Below are positions 50,723 to 62,504 of a stretch of 64,000 nucleotides of DNA, in pieces (within the stretch, counting starts at the first letter, position 1; every line of letters starts with the position of its first letter). The position numbers were made by a program, and so were the translations under genes. Source of the stretch: Bugula neritina (taxonomy: Eukaryota; Bryozoa; Gymnolaemata; Cheilostomatida; Bugulidae); assembly GCA_964035545.1 (NCBI GenBank), contig OZ037766.1, positions 15,268,722 to 15,332,721 on the forward strand, given 5' to 3'. The notes under the pieces are model-generated. The model ran no database searches and had not been told where the DNA came from. It was given only the letters and a program-made list of their open reading frames with translations.

Positions 50723-52431
50723 GCAGGGATGTAGTGGTCCCATACGGTCCCATACGCCGTATGGTCTAGAAGAAAATAGACTGTTCTAGGCCATACGCCC
50801 GTATGGGCACATTTTTGGAAGTGTTACTGATGATTAGTGCACAGGATAGTTTGGGCATCCTCACTGAGAATATCATAAATTTCCGCTCACAATCTAGTTT
50901 AAGTTCTTGTTATGTTAATACTATGTGGGTAGCATGTGTGTTGCCTACTTGTGATTGTTTAGCCTGAGATTACACTATAAATAATAAGCAGCTATCAACA
51001 TTCCATCTTCTCATCTCTACGTGTTCGTTGAAGCGATTGGCGATTGGCGTTGGCGATTACTAAGGAAACAATATTTCATTTTCAGTGTAAAAATCACTAA
51101 CTTGTAGAAAATCTATGAAGACTATTGAAAAGATCAAAAAGTTTGCTGTGCATAAATTTCTCAGGTTTCCTGCTGAGATATTTGGCAGGGGTTGAAAAAT
51201 AAACTTTTCAGGTAAAATTGGCTAAAAATGGGTAGATTTTTGTCTATAACTTTGCAAAAAGAATATTGAAAACTCGAAAAAGCAGGTGCTCTAAGGAACA
51301 GGAAGATCTAAAACACGGTTTTTGAATTCTAGCACAATTAGGTAAGGTTTTTATTTTGCAGGACTGAATTCTTATAATATACCAATAATGTGACCTCAAC
51401 AAGGCAGTGACAGCTAGAAGGTTGCTCTTATCTATCTTGTGTGGGCTTGCATTTTGTCAATAAGCAATGGAATTTGGAAAAAACCAACATGAAATCCAGA
51501 AATGAAATCAAAATGTTTTCAGGAAACAGTACCAGGTGTGTAGGAGAGATTAATGAGAATTTATCACTGAGGTCTACAAGTACTATATCCACATTTTATT
51601 CAAAAACCTAGCGTTATTGCATGTTAATTATCAATGCAATGAGGTTTGCAAACTGTACACCACCATAAGTAACCTTTTATGTTTGATTGTACTAACGTTT
51701 GGCTTTACATTTAATCATCTTCTAGGTTAACAAATTTGTTCTTTTGGGGTATATTTCCTTGACGTGGCTAGTGGAAGCTTATTTTAAAACCAAGTTAACA
51801 TACTCTTCTTGGGTGTGCCTTATTGTGTGTAAGGAGGTGTGGTGGTATCTCCTTATGGATTAGACTAGTACTCTAATAAACTCCAAATAGGTTTTCAACC
51901 AATTTCTGCTTGCCAATGAGTTATCAATTCAAATTGCTCTTTATAAATAACCAACACACATTTTCTGATTTGCAATCTTCCTCTGTTCTGATCTATTATT
52001 CTTTTTCTGTGCACGTCAGTGTATTAGTTATATAAGGTTGCATTTGGAGAGCACTTGTTACATGCCTCTATCCTTCCATCTTTTTGAGATCTTCAGCAAT
52101 TTTTCTGTACAGGTTGGACTTAGTGTCAGAACAAACCTAACTGCAGTTGAGTAAGACTACATTTAAAATTACAGTCAATAGGTATGGAACAATACTGAAT
52201 AATTTATATAGTTTGCAGCAATGCCCAGTCGTCATGTGGCTGGTATGGTATGAAAATAACAGCAAGGTGCACATTTCAACACAGATTTTTCTCAGAAGAA
52301 TTATAATTCACAATGGCTTTAAATTGCATAAATTTGCATCAGAAGCGCTCTGAGGGCTTCGGCGGCCGGGGCACTGTCTCGAACCCCGGCCTGAGAGTAT
52401 GGTCTAGAATATTTTTGCCACTACATTCCTG
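50723..52431. mobile_element. hAT-type DNA transposon, non-autonomous or decayed
   Basis: The ends are CAGGGATGTAGTGG on the left and CCACTACATTCCTG on the right, a 14-bp terminal inverted repeat with one mismatch, starting CAGGG as in hAT elements. They are flanked by an identical 8-bp duplication, ACCTTATG, at 50715-50722 and 52432-52439; 8 bp is the hAT hallmark. Subterminal copies of ATACGG/CCGTATGG (50740-50810) and TATGGTCTAGAA near both ends could be transposase binding sites. Over 1,709 bp there is no long reading frame, so no transposase is encoded. The near-identical duplication suggests a fairly recent insertion. Confidence 0.88.
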
Positions 52432-52439
52432 ACCTTATG

Positions 52440-53843
52440 TATTATTTGGCATTGCAATTTTGTGCCACCCGTGACATAAATTCTTGTTTGTGGCTTATTA
52501 ACTCCATGGCTACAGCGACATTATTTGTGACAACTTAATTTAAGCTAATGCGCATTATTAAAATTATTTAGCTTTTATAATATATAATAAATTGTAAAGA
52601 TGGAAGTGATAGAAAAAAGCATCTAATTAATAGATGAATATTGTGGAAGTTTAGTTATATAACTGAATTGCACAGACATACACACATGCACACATATTTG
52701 TATTTGCATGTGCAATCCATCCACAATCAACAGTGCTGACATTAGTAATCCAACAGAAAGATAATGGTTATTAACAAACCATCCTTCTATAACAACAATT
52801 TTTTTTTCAAATTTATCCATCTCTGCTCACATAAACTATGGTTTCAACACACTTGCATGAAATTAATTATACGTATCTAAAATTAATAAAAAACATTGTT
52901 AAATATGTCTTTGCAGAATGCAATTGACAATGTTTTATACAGCTTTGCATGATCCTCAAACTTCTGCTGCCATAAACAGTTTTTTAGAAGATTTTGGTTT
53001 AACTTCATTGACTTAAATTCTAGCTAGTGGCTTTTTGAAAGTATTATAGACTGCTCTTATTGTATTCACCAGAAGTTATGTCTGCAATAGATACAAAAAT
53101 AACACTTCATTATATAATATTATAGTATGCATTATAATGAAACCTAGGAAGTTTCTGTTGAATACTTGACAATGTTATAAAAATCTAAAATTATAGTTTT
53201 TAATTACTTCTACAAGAAAATTTGTGTGTGTGTTTGCATGTGTGTGGGTGTAGTCTTCGCCTAATTGTGTTACCCATGCTACAGAGCCATACCTTTTTGC
53301 AGAAATACGTTTGATGTATAGAGAAGAAAAAAAAATTATGCTTACAAAATACCATCTTCACTAAAAAGATTTTTCATTGGTTTTTTATTTCTTATATTTT
53401 TCATAGCATATATAATGCGTTTTTAATAAACAGTAAGTGTGTTTACAAAACATCTTTGGGCTTATTGTGCTTTATTGTATATTTGCTCTAAAAATACCAT
53501 ATAGTGACAAATTTCTTGAGAAAAGTCTAATATAGAGCAATAAGCAATCAGTCAATAAATAGTATATTAAACTCTAGAAGCAGTTACAATAGTTTGGGGT
53601 TATACTGCAAATTAAAAAATATTATGCAGCTGTTCTTAGGACTTAAACATCCTAGACCGGGAGCATTTACTAATATTGAAACATATTGCATAAATTCACG
53701 AGTATGAGCAAAAAATGAGCTAAAAATATATTCAGTTATATAGCTAGAGTTTTAGATTTCATTGAAAACAGTGCAGCACACATGAAGTGAGTGTTAACTT
53801 TTTTAATTATAATAAGTACTTTAATTATATATTATGAATTGTT

Positions 53844-53850
<7 letters not shown>
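52440..53850. other. Intergenic DNA; nothing recognised
   Basis: A+T-rich sequence with short runs of GT and CA. No reading frame, RNA gene or repeat family could be supported. Confidence 0.5.
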
Positions 53851-54329
<479 letters not shown>

Positions 54330-54635
54330 ATCAATTCACTCTTTTTGTTTTAATTTATGTCCAATTAAGTTGATCAGTCATTAACTATAGATAATAAATA
54401 GAAATGTATTACATCTTTTCTAAATTGTGTAGCTTATATTCAACAAAAGTACTACATTATAATATATTTCAAGCAGTTCTACTCATTGCCAAGTTGAAAT
54501 GTGCTCATTTAATTCATTTCAGGTTTCAAAATTCATTTTGTCCAATTTGTTTAATCGATAAAATATGTGAAAGGTTGTTGCTTACTGATCACCCACTCTC
54601 ATAGATTATAAATTATATCTATAAAATAATTTTGC

Positions 54636-54716
54636 CCCGCACACTGGGATTCAAATCCGAGATTTATACTACCAAGCATATGTGCTAACCATTGCACCAC
54701 AGAGACCATTGGGTTA
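54636..54716 (-). mobile_element. tRNA-derived SINE head or tRNA-like relic
   Basis: On the minus strand the segment reads GTGGTGCAATGGTTAGCA (A box) and GGATTTGAATCCCAG (B box) at about the spacing of a tRNA, with a partly matching 5'/3' stem. The anticodon arm does not fold well, so I call it a SINE head or pseudo-tRNA, not a functional tRNA gene. Confidence 0.55.
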
Positions 54717-54721
54717 ACTCA

Positions 54722-57580
54722 ATGCTACATTATCTTGAGGTGAATAAGAAAATGCCCATGATAGTAGTTAAGATTGATAAACTTGCCACGCACTTGATGC
54801 ATACGTACTTTAATTCTTCCAATATCATTTTGCAACTTTTGTTTACTATAGCTTAGTTCTTGTTCTCTTTTTAAATATTTTTTTCTATCTGCAAGGGCAG
54901 CATAACGGGCATGGCATTAGCTGTGCAGATTGTTACATACATAGTATTTTTGTAGTACATATAGTCTATAGATTATAGCAAGAAATATTATGTACGTAAT
55001 AACTAACAGCCTTTGAAGTAAAACAAGGATCGTGTAGTAATAATTTGTCTTAACTGAGGGATAAAAATATATTGTAGGCCTATTATGTTATATTATAGGC
55101 TATAACGGTTAGAGCTTCACTCACATTGATGTTAATATAATGTAAGCCACACTGTTTAGCAATTACTGCGCTGGGAGAAAGTAATTTGATTTTTTAAATT
55201 GTTTTTACTGAATTCGTGCTGAAGTATTTCCATCTGTGCAATATTTTGAGTGTTTGATAAGTTGGAATGGTTCTACAAGCGGCTCCAAGTTGTTGGTGAA
55301 AGAGTGCAGTAGTTTGGACTTTGGGGTCTCGTGTGTGGAGTTGGGGATATAACTCTAAACGGTAGACCCCCGAACTACTGCACTCATCCACCACCAACTC
55401 GAAGCTGCCTCTAGAATCATTCGATAAGTGGCGCCACGTGGATAGCTGATTTCACAATGTTTATATTGATTGCTAGCGAGAGCAACTGGAACGTCCCATA
55501 GCCCAAAAATGCTTTCGATAGATATTGTTCTAGTTTTGTCAAGTTGTAGAAATGACTTGATGCAGCATAAAGTTTGGGATTCCTAAAAGATATGGTTTGG
55601 CGTTTCAAATTTGGGAATGAGGGTGTTCAGAGTGCTGACGATGTGTATACAAACATTGCATGCAATGACCCCTTACTTTGCGCTGCATTTAAAGATCATC
55701 AAAAATTTTGCATGGAGATGGACACATCATAACAAAGTCGAAAGCCACTGCAAGTGGAAAGTACTTACTTACTTTCAAAATAAATGTATGACTGTACTGT
55801 TACTGCGACAACTATCGATTTTAATTTAAGTTTTAGTTTGAGCTATTAATATAATATAGACTTTCCTGAGATTATTTATTGTTTGTACCTTGCTTTATTC
55901 TTCTTTTTTGGATTTTTATTTAGTTTTGGCCTATGGCTATGCCTATGGCTATAGTTAATAAGTTATAACGAAAATTATAAGTTGCAGTTATTTTATGTTA
56001 ATTACAGTTACTAATGGTAACATAAAATTAATGAGTTGCTCTATTTGGATCAGCTTCAACGGAGTTCAACTTCAACTTATCTATTATCATGATAATCACT
56101 TTGAGTCTGTTCTACTACAAATCTAAGCTAAAGTAAAAGTAAAACTACAAGTACATTAGTGATCAATGATGAGATGATCAAAGTGATAATGGTAATTGCG
56201 AAGATAATTTCATAAGATTGAGTAATACTTATAATGAGTTATACTTGTACTTGTAATATTACTAGCAGTGATACTAATTCAGTAATTGTGATTACAAGTG
56301 AAGAGTGTAATGTTATTTTTTAGAATTTCCTTTTATTATATCATTACGATTAAGATAACAATTTTTACATTGCTGGGTAAATCAATATGAACATGCAGTA
56401 TGATTATCGAAAAGAATTTCGATTTTGATGCTTTTATAAACAGAAATAGTAGATTTTTAAATGTATGATAATCTAATTACTACCGCTTGATAATCATAAT
56501 TATAGTAGTTTACTGGACAGATCAAATGTGTACTACTAAAAGCAAAGTTGCCTGGATAACATACAGCTTTTTACCAGTCACTTATTCATTGCTGCCACTT
56601 GTAATGCTAATAAAAAGAGTAAGCTAAACTTGGTCACCTGGTAGGCTGAAAAATTGTGCTTGTTTATCAATCAATGATTTACTTAAGCTAAACTATGAAT
56701 TGGCTTTGAGAAGCACTTTTCTACCATGCAGGTGTATAGCAGCTCGCAGAATATGGTACTGAATGAATACTACATATTTTCCTGGCAAGATATACACATA
56801 TTTGAGAATTAACAATGGCTGATTAACATAACAGTTGTAGTACACACTTAGTTGTAATTTCTTGATATTTAAGTACATGGATACTGCATAAACATGTAAT
56901 AACCGGCTTAAATATATGGCGACTAGCAATAACTGATAATGTTATTGACAAAGCCAACAAGGTCAAATTTTTATGTAGCTGTTAAAATAATTGCTCAAGA
57001 TTGTAGAGATATGTATGTCCTTTATTATTTATCAAGATTCCAACACCAATTACATTCATAAGTTGAGAACTATGTTAGTTTTGGTTTTATTAGCCAAATT
57101 GATTGGTATTACTCTGTGCCTTTATATACCAGTCTTATAATACAGCTTTGGCTAAAAGCGACTAAAGTGTATTATATTATCCTGTTCTTGACATTCATAC
57201 GAATAAATTAAAAATGTATTTCCCAATGTATAGCAACTTTTCTTTGCTTATAAGCAAGCATTTTTGCATTTATCCTGCCGTTAGAATAATGAATTTCATT
57301 AAGTACCGCAACTGTTCATTTTGTTTGGGGTTTGTTTCACCATTCAAGTAACATAATAGATGAAAAAATGTTTTATTATGTATGAAAATGATAGTTATAT
57401 TTTTTTAGCTATTTTATTTTAGTTGTGTGTAATTATATATATGTATATAAGTAAATAGAAGCTATGCAATTCACATAGACTGATTACAACTACTGCAAAG
57501 TATCTTCTAAACTCACACTTTTGTTAAAGTGCTGGCAAATAACATAATATGTTTTTTTACAAATGATGTTTTGTGTATTT
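54722..57580. other. Intergenic DNA upstream of the LRR/ADPRH-like gene
   Basis: No gene is recognised apart from the inverted repeat at 55254-55428. Short open frames are of random character. A promoter for the plus-strand gene should lie near the right end, but no element can be pinned down. Confidence 0.5.
55254..55428. repeat. Inverted repeat, arms of about 70 bp
   Basis: The left arm (55254-55325) reads gataagttggaatggttcta and continues to gagtgcagtag. The right arm (about 55360-55428) is its diverged reverse complement, ending tcattcgataagt. The arms differ by roughly one base in seven. It is probably an old fold-back element; no target duplication was seen. Confidence 0.7.
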
Positions 57581-57858
57581 TAGTAAATGTTAGCTCAGGA
57601 CCGAACAACAAATGTTTGCATTGAAGGTAAGTTTTGTTGTTTTGTAACTTGTTTCAAGAAAGGTTTAGGGTCTTGGAAAAACTGACCCATGTTTTACACT
57701 TTATTTTTGCTGGCCATGCATTTAATTCACTATCTTTAAATAAGATATGTAAAACATGATGATTAATATGCTTATTCTGAATTTTTGGATCCGTACTTTT
57801 AGAACTGTAAAAGTGATCATTCTTGTTACATTTGTTTAGATTTACTCTATTTGAGACT
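57581..57858 (+). other. Probable 5' untranslated exons of the LRR/ADP-ribosylglycohydrolase-like gene
   Basis: A strong donor (TTGAAG/gtaagt) ends a possible first exon at 57626. A good acceptor (acatttgtttag) at 57838-57839 is followed 19 bases later by the ATG at 57859. The first exon would carry a short upstream reading frame (ATG at 57612) that stops just after the splice, a feature that often damps translation. No TATA box or start site can be assigned, so the left limit is a guess. Confidence 0.35.
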
Positions 57859-58798
57859 ATGGGCATTACGGAGTCGGCCCTTCCTAAGCAGCTAAAAGAT
57901 GACAACAAATCTCTAGATTTAAGCAGGGATGTTTCACACAAAGCATTTATTAAGGTAGGTCTTTAGTCTAGAATATTTACCTCAACACCTTTACTACCAC
58001 TTATTCACGCTTCAAGCCCTGGTACCTGTGCACATGGCATATCAGTTCAGTATAGTTCATGTAGCTCAACTAATTATTTTATGCACAACCTAGACTCATT
58101 TTTTAGTTTTCTTTTTGTAGAGCTTTAACACCGCAAAGCAGTTATTTTTATATCATTTTCTATTAACGTAAACGTAAAATTTACTGACTCTAAGAAAACT
58201 AATTAGTAAATAAGTTTGTTTTCAAAGCTGATTTTAGCTGAGTGTTATTGCTTTAAAATATAAAATACATATCAAGGTGGTGCCTGCACTGTATTGAACC
58301 ATTTGGTTGTATTTTAGCATGCAGAAGGTGAAATAAATGGCAACTGCTTGTGGGAGTTTCCTTGGGAGCTACGAGATAGTATAACACTGTATGAAAAGAT
58401 CAATGCTTCGTTTAACCACTTGACCTCTGTGCCAGAAGAGATTGCTTTGAGGGTGCCTCACTTGACGCAACTTAAACTTAGTTATAATAAGATCTCTGCA
58501 CTTCCGCATACATTTATTCTGTTCTTTCATTTGAAGGAATTGGACTTAGATCATAATGACTTTGTCACTTTTCCTATATCCATCACAAAGTTGCTCACTC
58601 TAGAAAAGTTGAATCTGTCAGATAATAGTATTGCAGAACTACCTGAGCAAGTAGGGGAGCTGCAATCTCTACAGAGACTCAACCTCAGTCACAACAGGTT
58701 ACACAAGCTGCCTCCAAAGTTGGCAATGTGCCCGCTAAAAGTGATACTCTTATATGGCAATCGACTGGAAACTCCATCTCAAAGAGTGTGTGATCAAG
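57859..58798 (+). CDS. LRR/ADPRH-like exons 1-2: myristoylation-type N-terminus and leucine-rich repeats
   Basis: Exon 57859-57954 encodes 32 residues beginning MGITESALPKQLKDD and ends at AAG/gtaggt in phase 0. Exon 58318-58798 opens with HAEGEINGNCLWEFP. It then carries LRRs of the LxxLxLxxNxLxxLP type: LTQLKLSYNKISALP, LKELDLDHNDFVTFP, LEKLNLSDNSIAELP, LQRLNLSHNRLHKLP and LKVILLYGNRLETP, plus a weaker first repeat (INASFNHLTSVPEE). The spacing is the 23-residue SHOC2-like class found in cytosolic LRR proteins. There is no signal peptide, so a cytosolic, perhaps membrane-tethered protein is expected. Confidence 0.85.
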
Positions 58799-61700
58799 GT
58801 ATAGCTGCTAAATCGCTCCATTGTTACAATGTAGAATATTATAACTAATATAATGTGCTATTTTAAAGAATTGAGAATAATCATTAGTTTTATTGTATTT
58901 ATTTCCTGACTCAAATTTTAAAAATAACCTGCAGCTTCAATTAGGTACAGAAAGATACTTTTTGCGGAACAATATTTATATAGCAGGCCATCATTGCACA
59001 GAATTCGTAGGGAGCACAACTTCTTCATATAGTTTATGTTGGGTAGACAACTACAATAATAATTATGTACCTGCTTTATTTTTTATCATTTCCAATTATC
59101 TTATAGTTGTCTAAGCATTTCGATTACAAAGTAGTGGTTGAAAACCAATCATAAAATACCAATTTTGTTTATTGAATGATTTTTGAGCGGGAATTATTCA
59201 CTATCTTCCCATGCATCAAAGTCAATTATGGTATCCTTCAATGATGGACATCAAGGGGCAATTGAATTAGCAGCTATGGTTTTACAGTGTCTTTGATACA
59301 TGAAGACACATGAATTGTATATTAGTAAATTTTGAACTAAATATTTATCATTCAAATCACTTGTGATGTGTTTAACCCTTAAACTGAAAATGGCACAAGC
59401 CAGCTACGTTGCAGTTTTGTATCATTTGAAAATCTCTATTCAAGCAGATCAGTCTTGTAACACACCTGGTACATTTGTTTACCTGCAGCTAGAATGTACT
59501 AGCATCTATCAGATGATTCTATCTTCAACATGTTTGATATGATTTGATATGCACTCACACAGGCAGCAGGGCATCTCTAGAAGCTCTGCATGCTATGAAC
59601 ACATCTGTTTATGCATCACAAGTTGAGAGGCTGTTGGAGTTTCCCAGGATACGAGGCTCGCACATCATGATATCTACTCACAACCCCAGTTCTATGCACT
59701 TTCAGTTCACACAACTTCAAATCTTTCCTGACAGAGTGAAAACTCCCCTTATCCCTCCAGTTGGCTCCACATGGCTGGAAGCTGTAGATCTTAGTGACAG
59801 AATAGTTGGTAGGTGCTGATTCTGTTGTATTTTGCTAGCTTTCACTTAAAAACATCTGAACTGGCTGTTGACTGTTGATAAATTGTAACTCTTATGTACT
59901 GCTAATTTATTCTTTTTTAGGATTTTAAAGTTTTACAGAGATTTTATGGTTTGTTGGTTTTGATGATTAGTTTAAGTAGCACTAATCAGTACTAACACCT
60001 ATGTTTTGTTTTGATATTTTTATTGCTTGGAGAGCTTCTAGTTGCTGCCTGACTATCAATTAGTTTGCACTCAATAGTGACGGTTATTAAAGTTATCCTT
60101 TGCCAACAGTTGCCATTTCTTTGCTCCTGTCATTGTTTTCAAATTTACTTTCATGGCTCTTTAGCAAAATGTTTTAATATCTTGTGTTGAATGACAAATT
60201 GTAGACTTTATATTTTCTATGCTGATATTATAGAGTTCTTTAAGATATAATCTATAGTTGTATCAAACCATAATTAGTATTTGTATATCGGTAGATAGGC
60301 ATTTCGTAGTTTGAAACTATTTATATATGGGAGTTGTGTCATCTTTGCTATTGTTACCTCGAAGAGTTGACAACTTCTCTGTTCAATATTGGTTCTTGTT
60401 ATTTCAGGCCTCATCTATGGTGCAGCTATCGGTGATGCTTTGTCTTTTGCAACTGAAGGGCTGACAGAAGATGAGTGCCACTTTCATTACGATCCTCTCA
60501 CCTTATCCTATGATGATATTATTAAAGACAGCTACAGGAGTCACTGGAAGAAAGGTGACTGGGGCGTCTGCTTCGATCAGATGGTGAATATTTGGTTTAC
60601 TGAGGTAGTAGCTATAACTATTCAGTATACCATGTGGAATCAACGCTCATAAGTACTATAGCAACGTGATGTTTTGCCCCAATTATTTATTGTTGTTTTG
60701 GAATTGGAAGTCATTTTCAAATATTTATCCGTGTTATACGTTCTTCCTACTCCACAAATGTTGTTTAAGCATTTTTGTTCTATATTTACTGGTTACATAA
60801 GCTTGGAGATGGTGGTTTGAGCCATAAAAATAAAGGAAGTTGGGGTGATAAATCATTACTTATAGTTTAGTTGGCAAATTAGTGACTTGATAAAGAGAAA
60901 GACTATTTCTTTCCCTAGATCTATCTAACTATTCTCTCACTCACTGTATTCCACCCACCTTTTAATTCCCCAGGTGTTCTCTTGTTGGCAAAAATATAAA
61001 TATGGCTGCGTATAAATCAAACGACGTAAATAATGCCCACGTCAAATTCGTTGCCATGCAAATGTTCTGAAAGGAATTTTAAACAGAAATCCAAATGTAC
61101 AATTCTACATAAATTATATAACAAATGAAATTTATGCTAAATATCCCATAGAATAAACTTTAATTGATAATTCACATGCATGTTCTTTATAAGATACATC
61201 AATAGTACATCTTTGAAAACTTGGTATGAAGGTGTGGACAGAGAAAAAGTAATATTTTCTGAATTTTATTTGGAGTTCATTTACCAAATTCAATCAACTT
61301 GGCTACTGCTTAATTTCTTTGAAACTGAAAATTTTTTAGACAAATTTTTCACAATTACTATTTATGAATAAAATGAAAACTCCAGCAAACTGGCGAAACT
61401 TTAATATATTTATTCTTGAATGGTAAGTAGAACAAAAACAATGCTTTTTATTTCATAATTTCCAGTCTCTCCCAGTCATACTCTGCATTGTGACACAACT
61501 GGCCTGATATGAATGTTATTTGCATCAACGACTAGTTTGTCCTACTTGACTCAGATTTACTTTCCACTTCCAACATGGCCGCATGTGCATCACTCTAAAG
61601 TGAATATGATTAATGTGAGTGTTACTGGAAGGTACACCCAGTCACAAGATATCTCAAGACTATCCAACTCTTACTAAATCTATGCACATATGTCTGTGAT

Positions 61701-62504
61701 GTTGCCAATCTCTTCTATGTTTGGCTTGCTCTCTGTTGTTCTTTTCCTGACCTCCTAGCCTGTCATTCTGATGGCAACAGCCCATAGGTTAAGTTCAAGT
61801 CTTTATTAAACTTGTTATCATCAGTAACTTGCTGCACTGTAGAATAATATTTTTATTGGTGATGTTAGCCAATTCATATTATTGGCCAATCGAATTGACT
61901 ATCTGCTGTCATATAATTTAGTTGAGAGACTTGGTGAAACCTCTTCCACTATTAACCTGAATAAGGTGAAAATATTTTCATGGAAACACTTCCGAGTTGT
62001 TGATCAACAAAACATTTATACTTTGTTATTTGCTAGTTCAACATATGTCAACAACTACCATTACGTATGTGCAAGATATTATCTACAAGACAAGAGAGAA
62101 ATAGCTTTTTTAACAGAATAATGTGGCGTAAAGCTTTTATGATTCCAAGCTCCTCTGCTTCTTATTTTCTTTTGCATTTCCAACATCTCGGAATATTTCA
62201 AAGATGAATTACGCTTTTCTATTTCTTCAGCTGTTTATATCACCATTAAACCTCTTGTGTAGACTGTAGACCTGCATCATTTATATTAACTTAAACTTGA
62301 TAGGACAGTTAGTAGGATGTTATATCTAAAATGGCCGGTTAATATTCTGCTGAATTGCAGGTTGTCGTACTGGACTGTCTGCTGCAATGGGCTGGAGTTT
62401 TGGATGAGTTGGAGTTTGCCAAGAGGTTGCATATGTGGTGCTCAAATGGATTCCCTGAAATTGGAGATAAACATGGCTTTCAAGTCTCAGACACTATTCA
62501 ACAG
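57859..62504 (+). CDS. LRR protein with divergent ADP-ribosylglycohydrolase-like domain, 3' end off the right edge
   Basis: Five coding exons chain in frame: 57859-57954, 58318-58798, 59563-59808, 60408-60583 and 62361-62504, with exit phases 0, 1, 1, 0 and 0. They encode about 380 residues: a start MGITES that fits the N-myristoylation pattern (Gly2, Ser6), some five leucine-rich repeats, a linker and the first part of an ADP-ribosylglycohydrolase-like fold. Known hydrolases of that fold remove ADP-ribose from proteins or small molecules using paired acidic residues. Here the usual DDT metal site reads FDQ, so activity is doubtful. I recall related LRR-less or LRR-linked animal proteins with SDQM at this place, but could not check this. 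The remaining fold and the stop must lie beyond 64000. Confidence 0.8.
59563..62504 (+). CDS. LRR/ADPRH-like exons 3-5: linker and N-terminal half of the hydrolase-like domain
   Basis: The exons are 59563-59808, 60408-60583 and 62361-62504. Exon 3 encodes a linker ending WLEAVDLSDRIVG. Exon 4 opens with LIYGAAIGDALSFATEG, which matches the G-x-x-x-GDA...E start of ADP-ribosylglycohydrolases, and ends KKGDWGVCFDQM, where active members have a W(S/T)DDT-type motif. Exon 5 encodes VVVLDCLLQWAGVLDELEFAKRLHMW and NGFPEIGDKHGF, a helix and loop typical of the fold. The introns on either side of exon 5 are long (about 1.8 kb and at least 1.5 kb). No further exon was recognised between 62505 and 64000. 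Confidence 0.8.

Noticed and set aside
54636-54716. Possible functional tRNA gene on the minus strand
   Set aside because: A and B boxes are present, but the anticodon arm and acceptor stem pair poorly; a SINE head or pseudo-tRNA is more likely.
59021-59114. Short hydrophobic frame after the LRR exon (to 59114)
   Set aside because: It lies in an intron, is not in phase with the next exon and has no recognisable motif.
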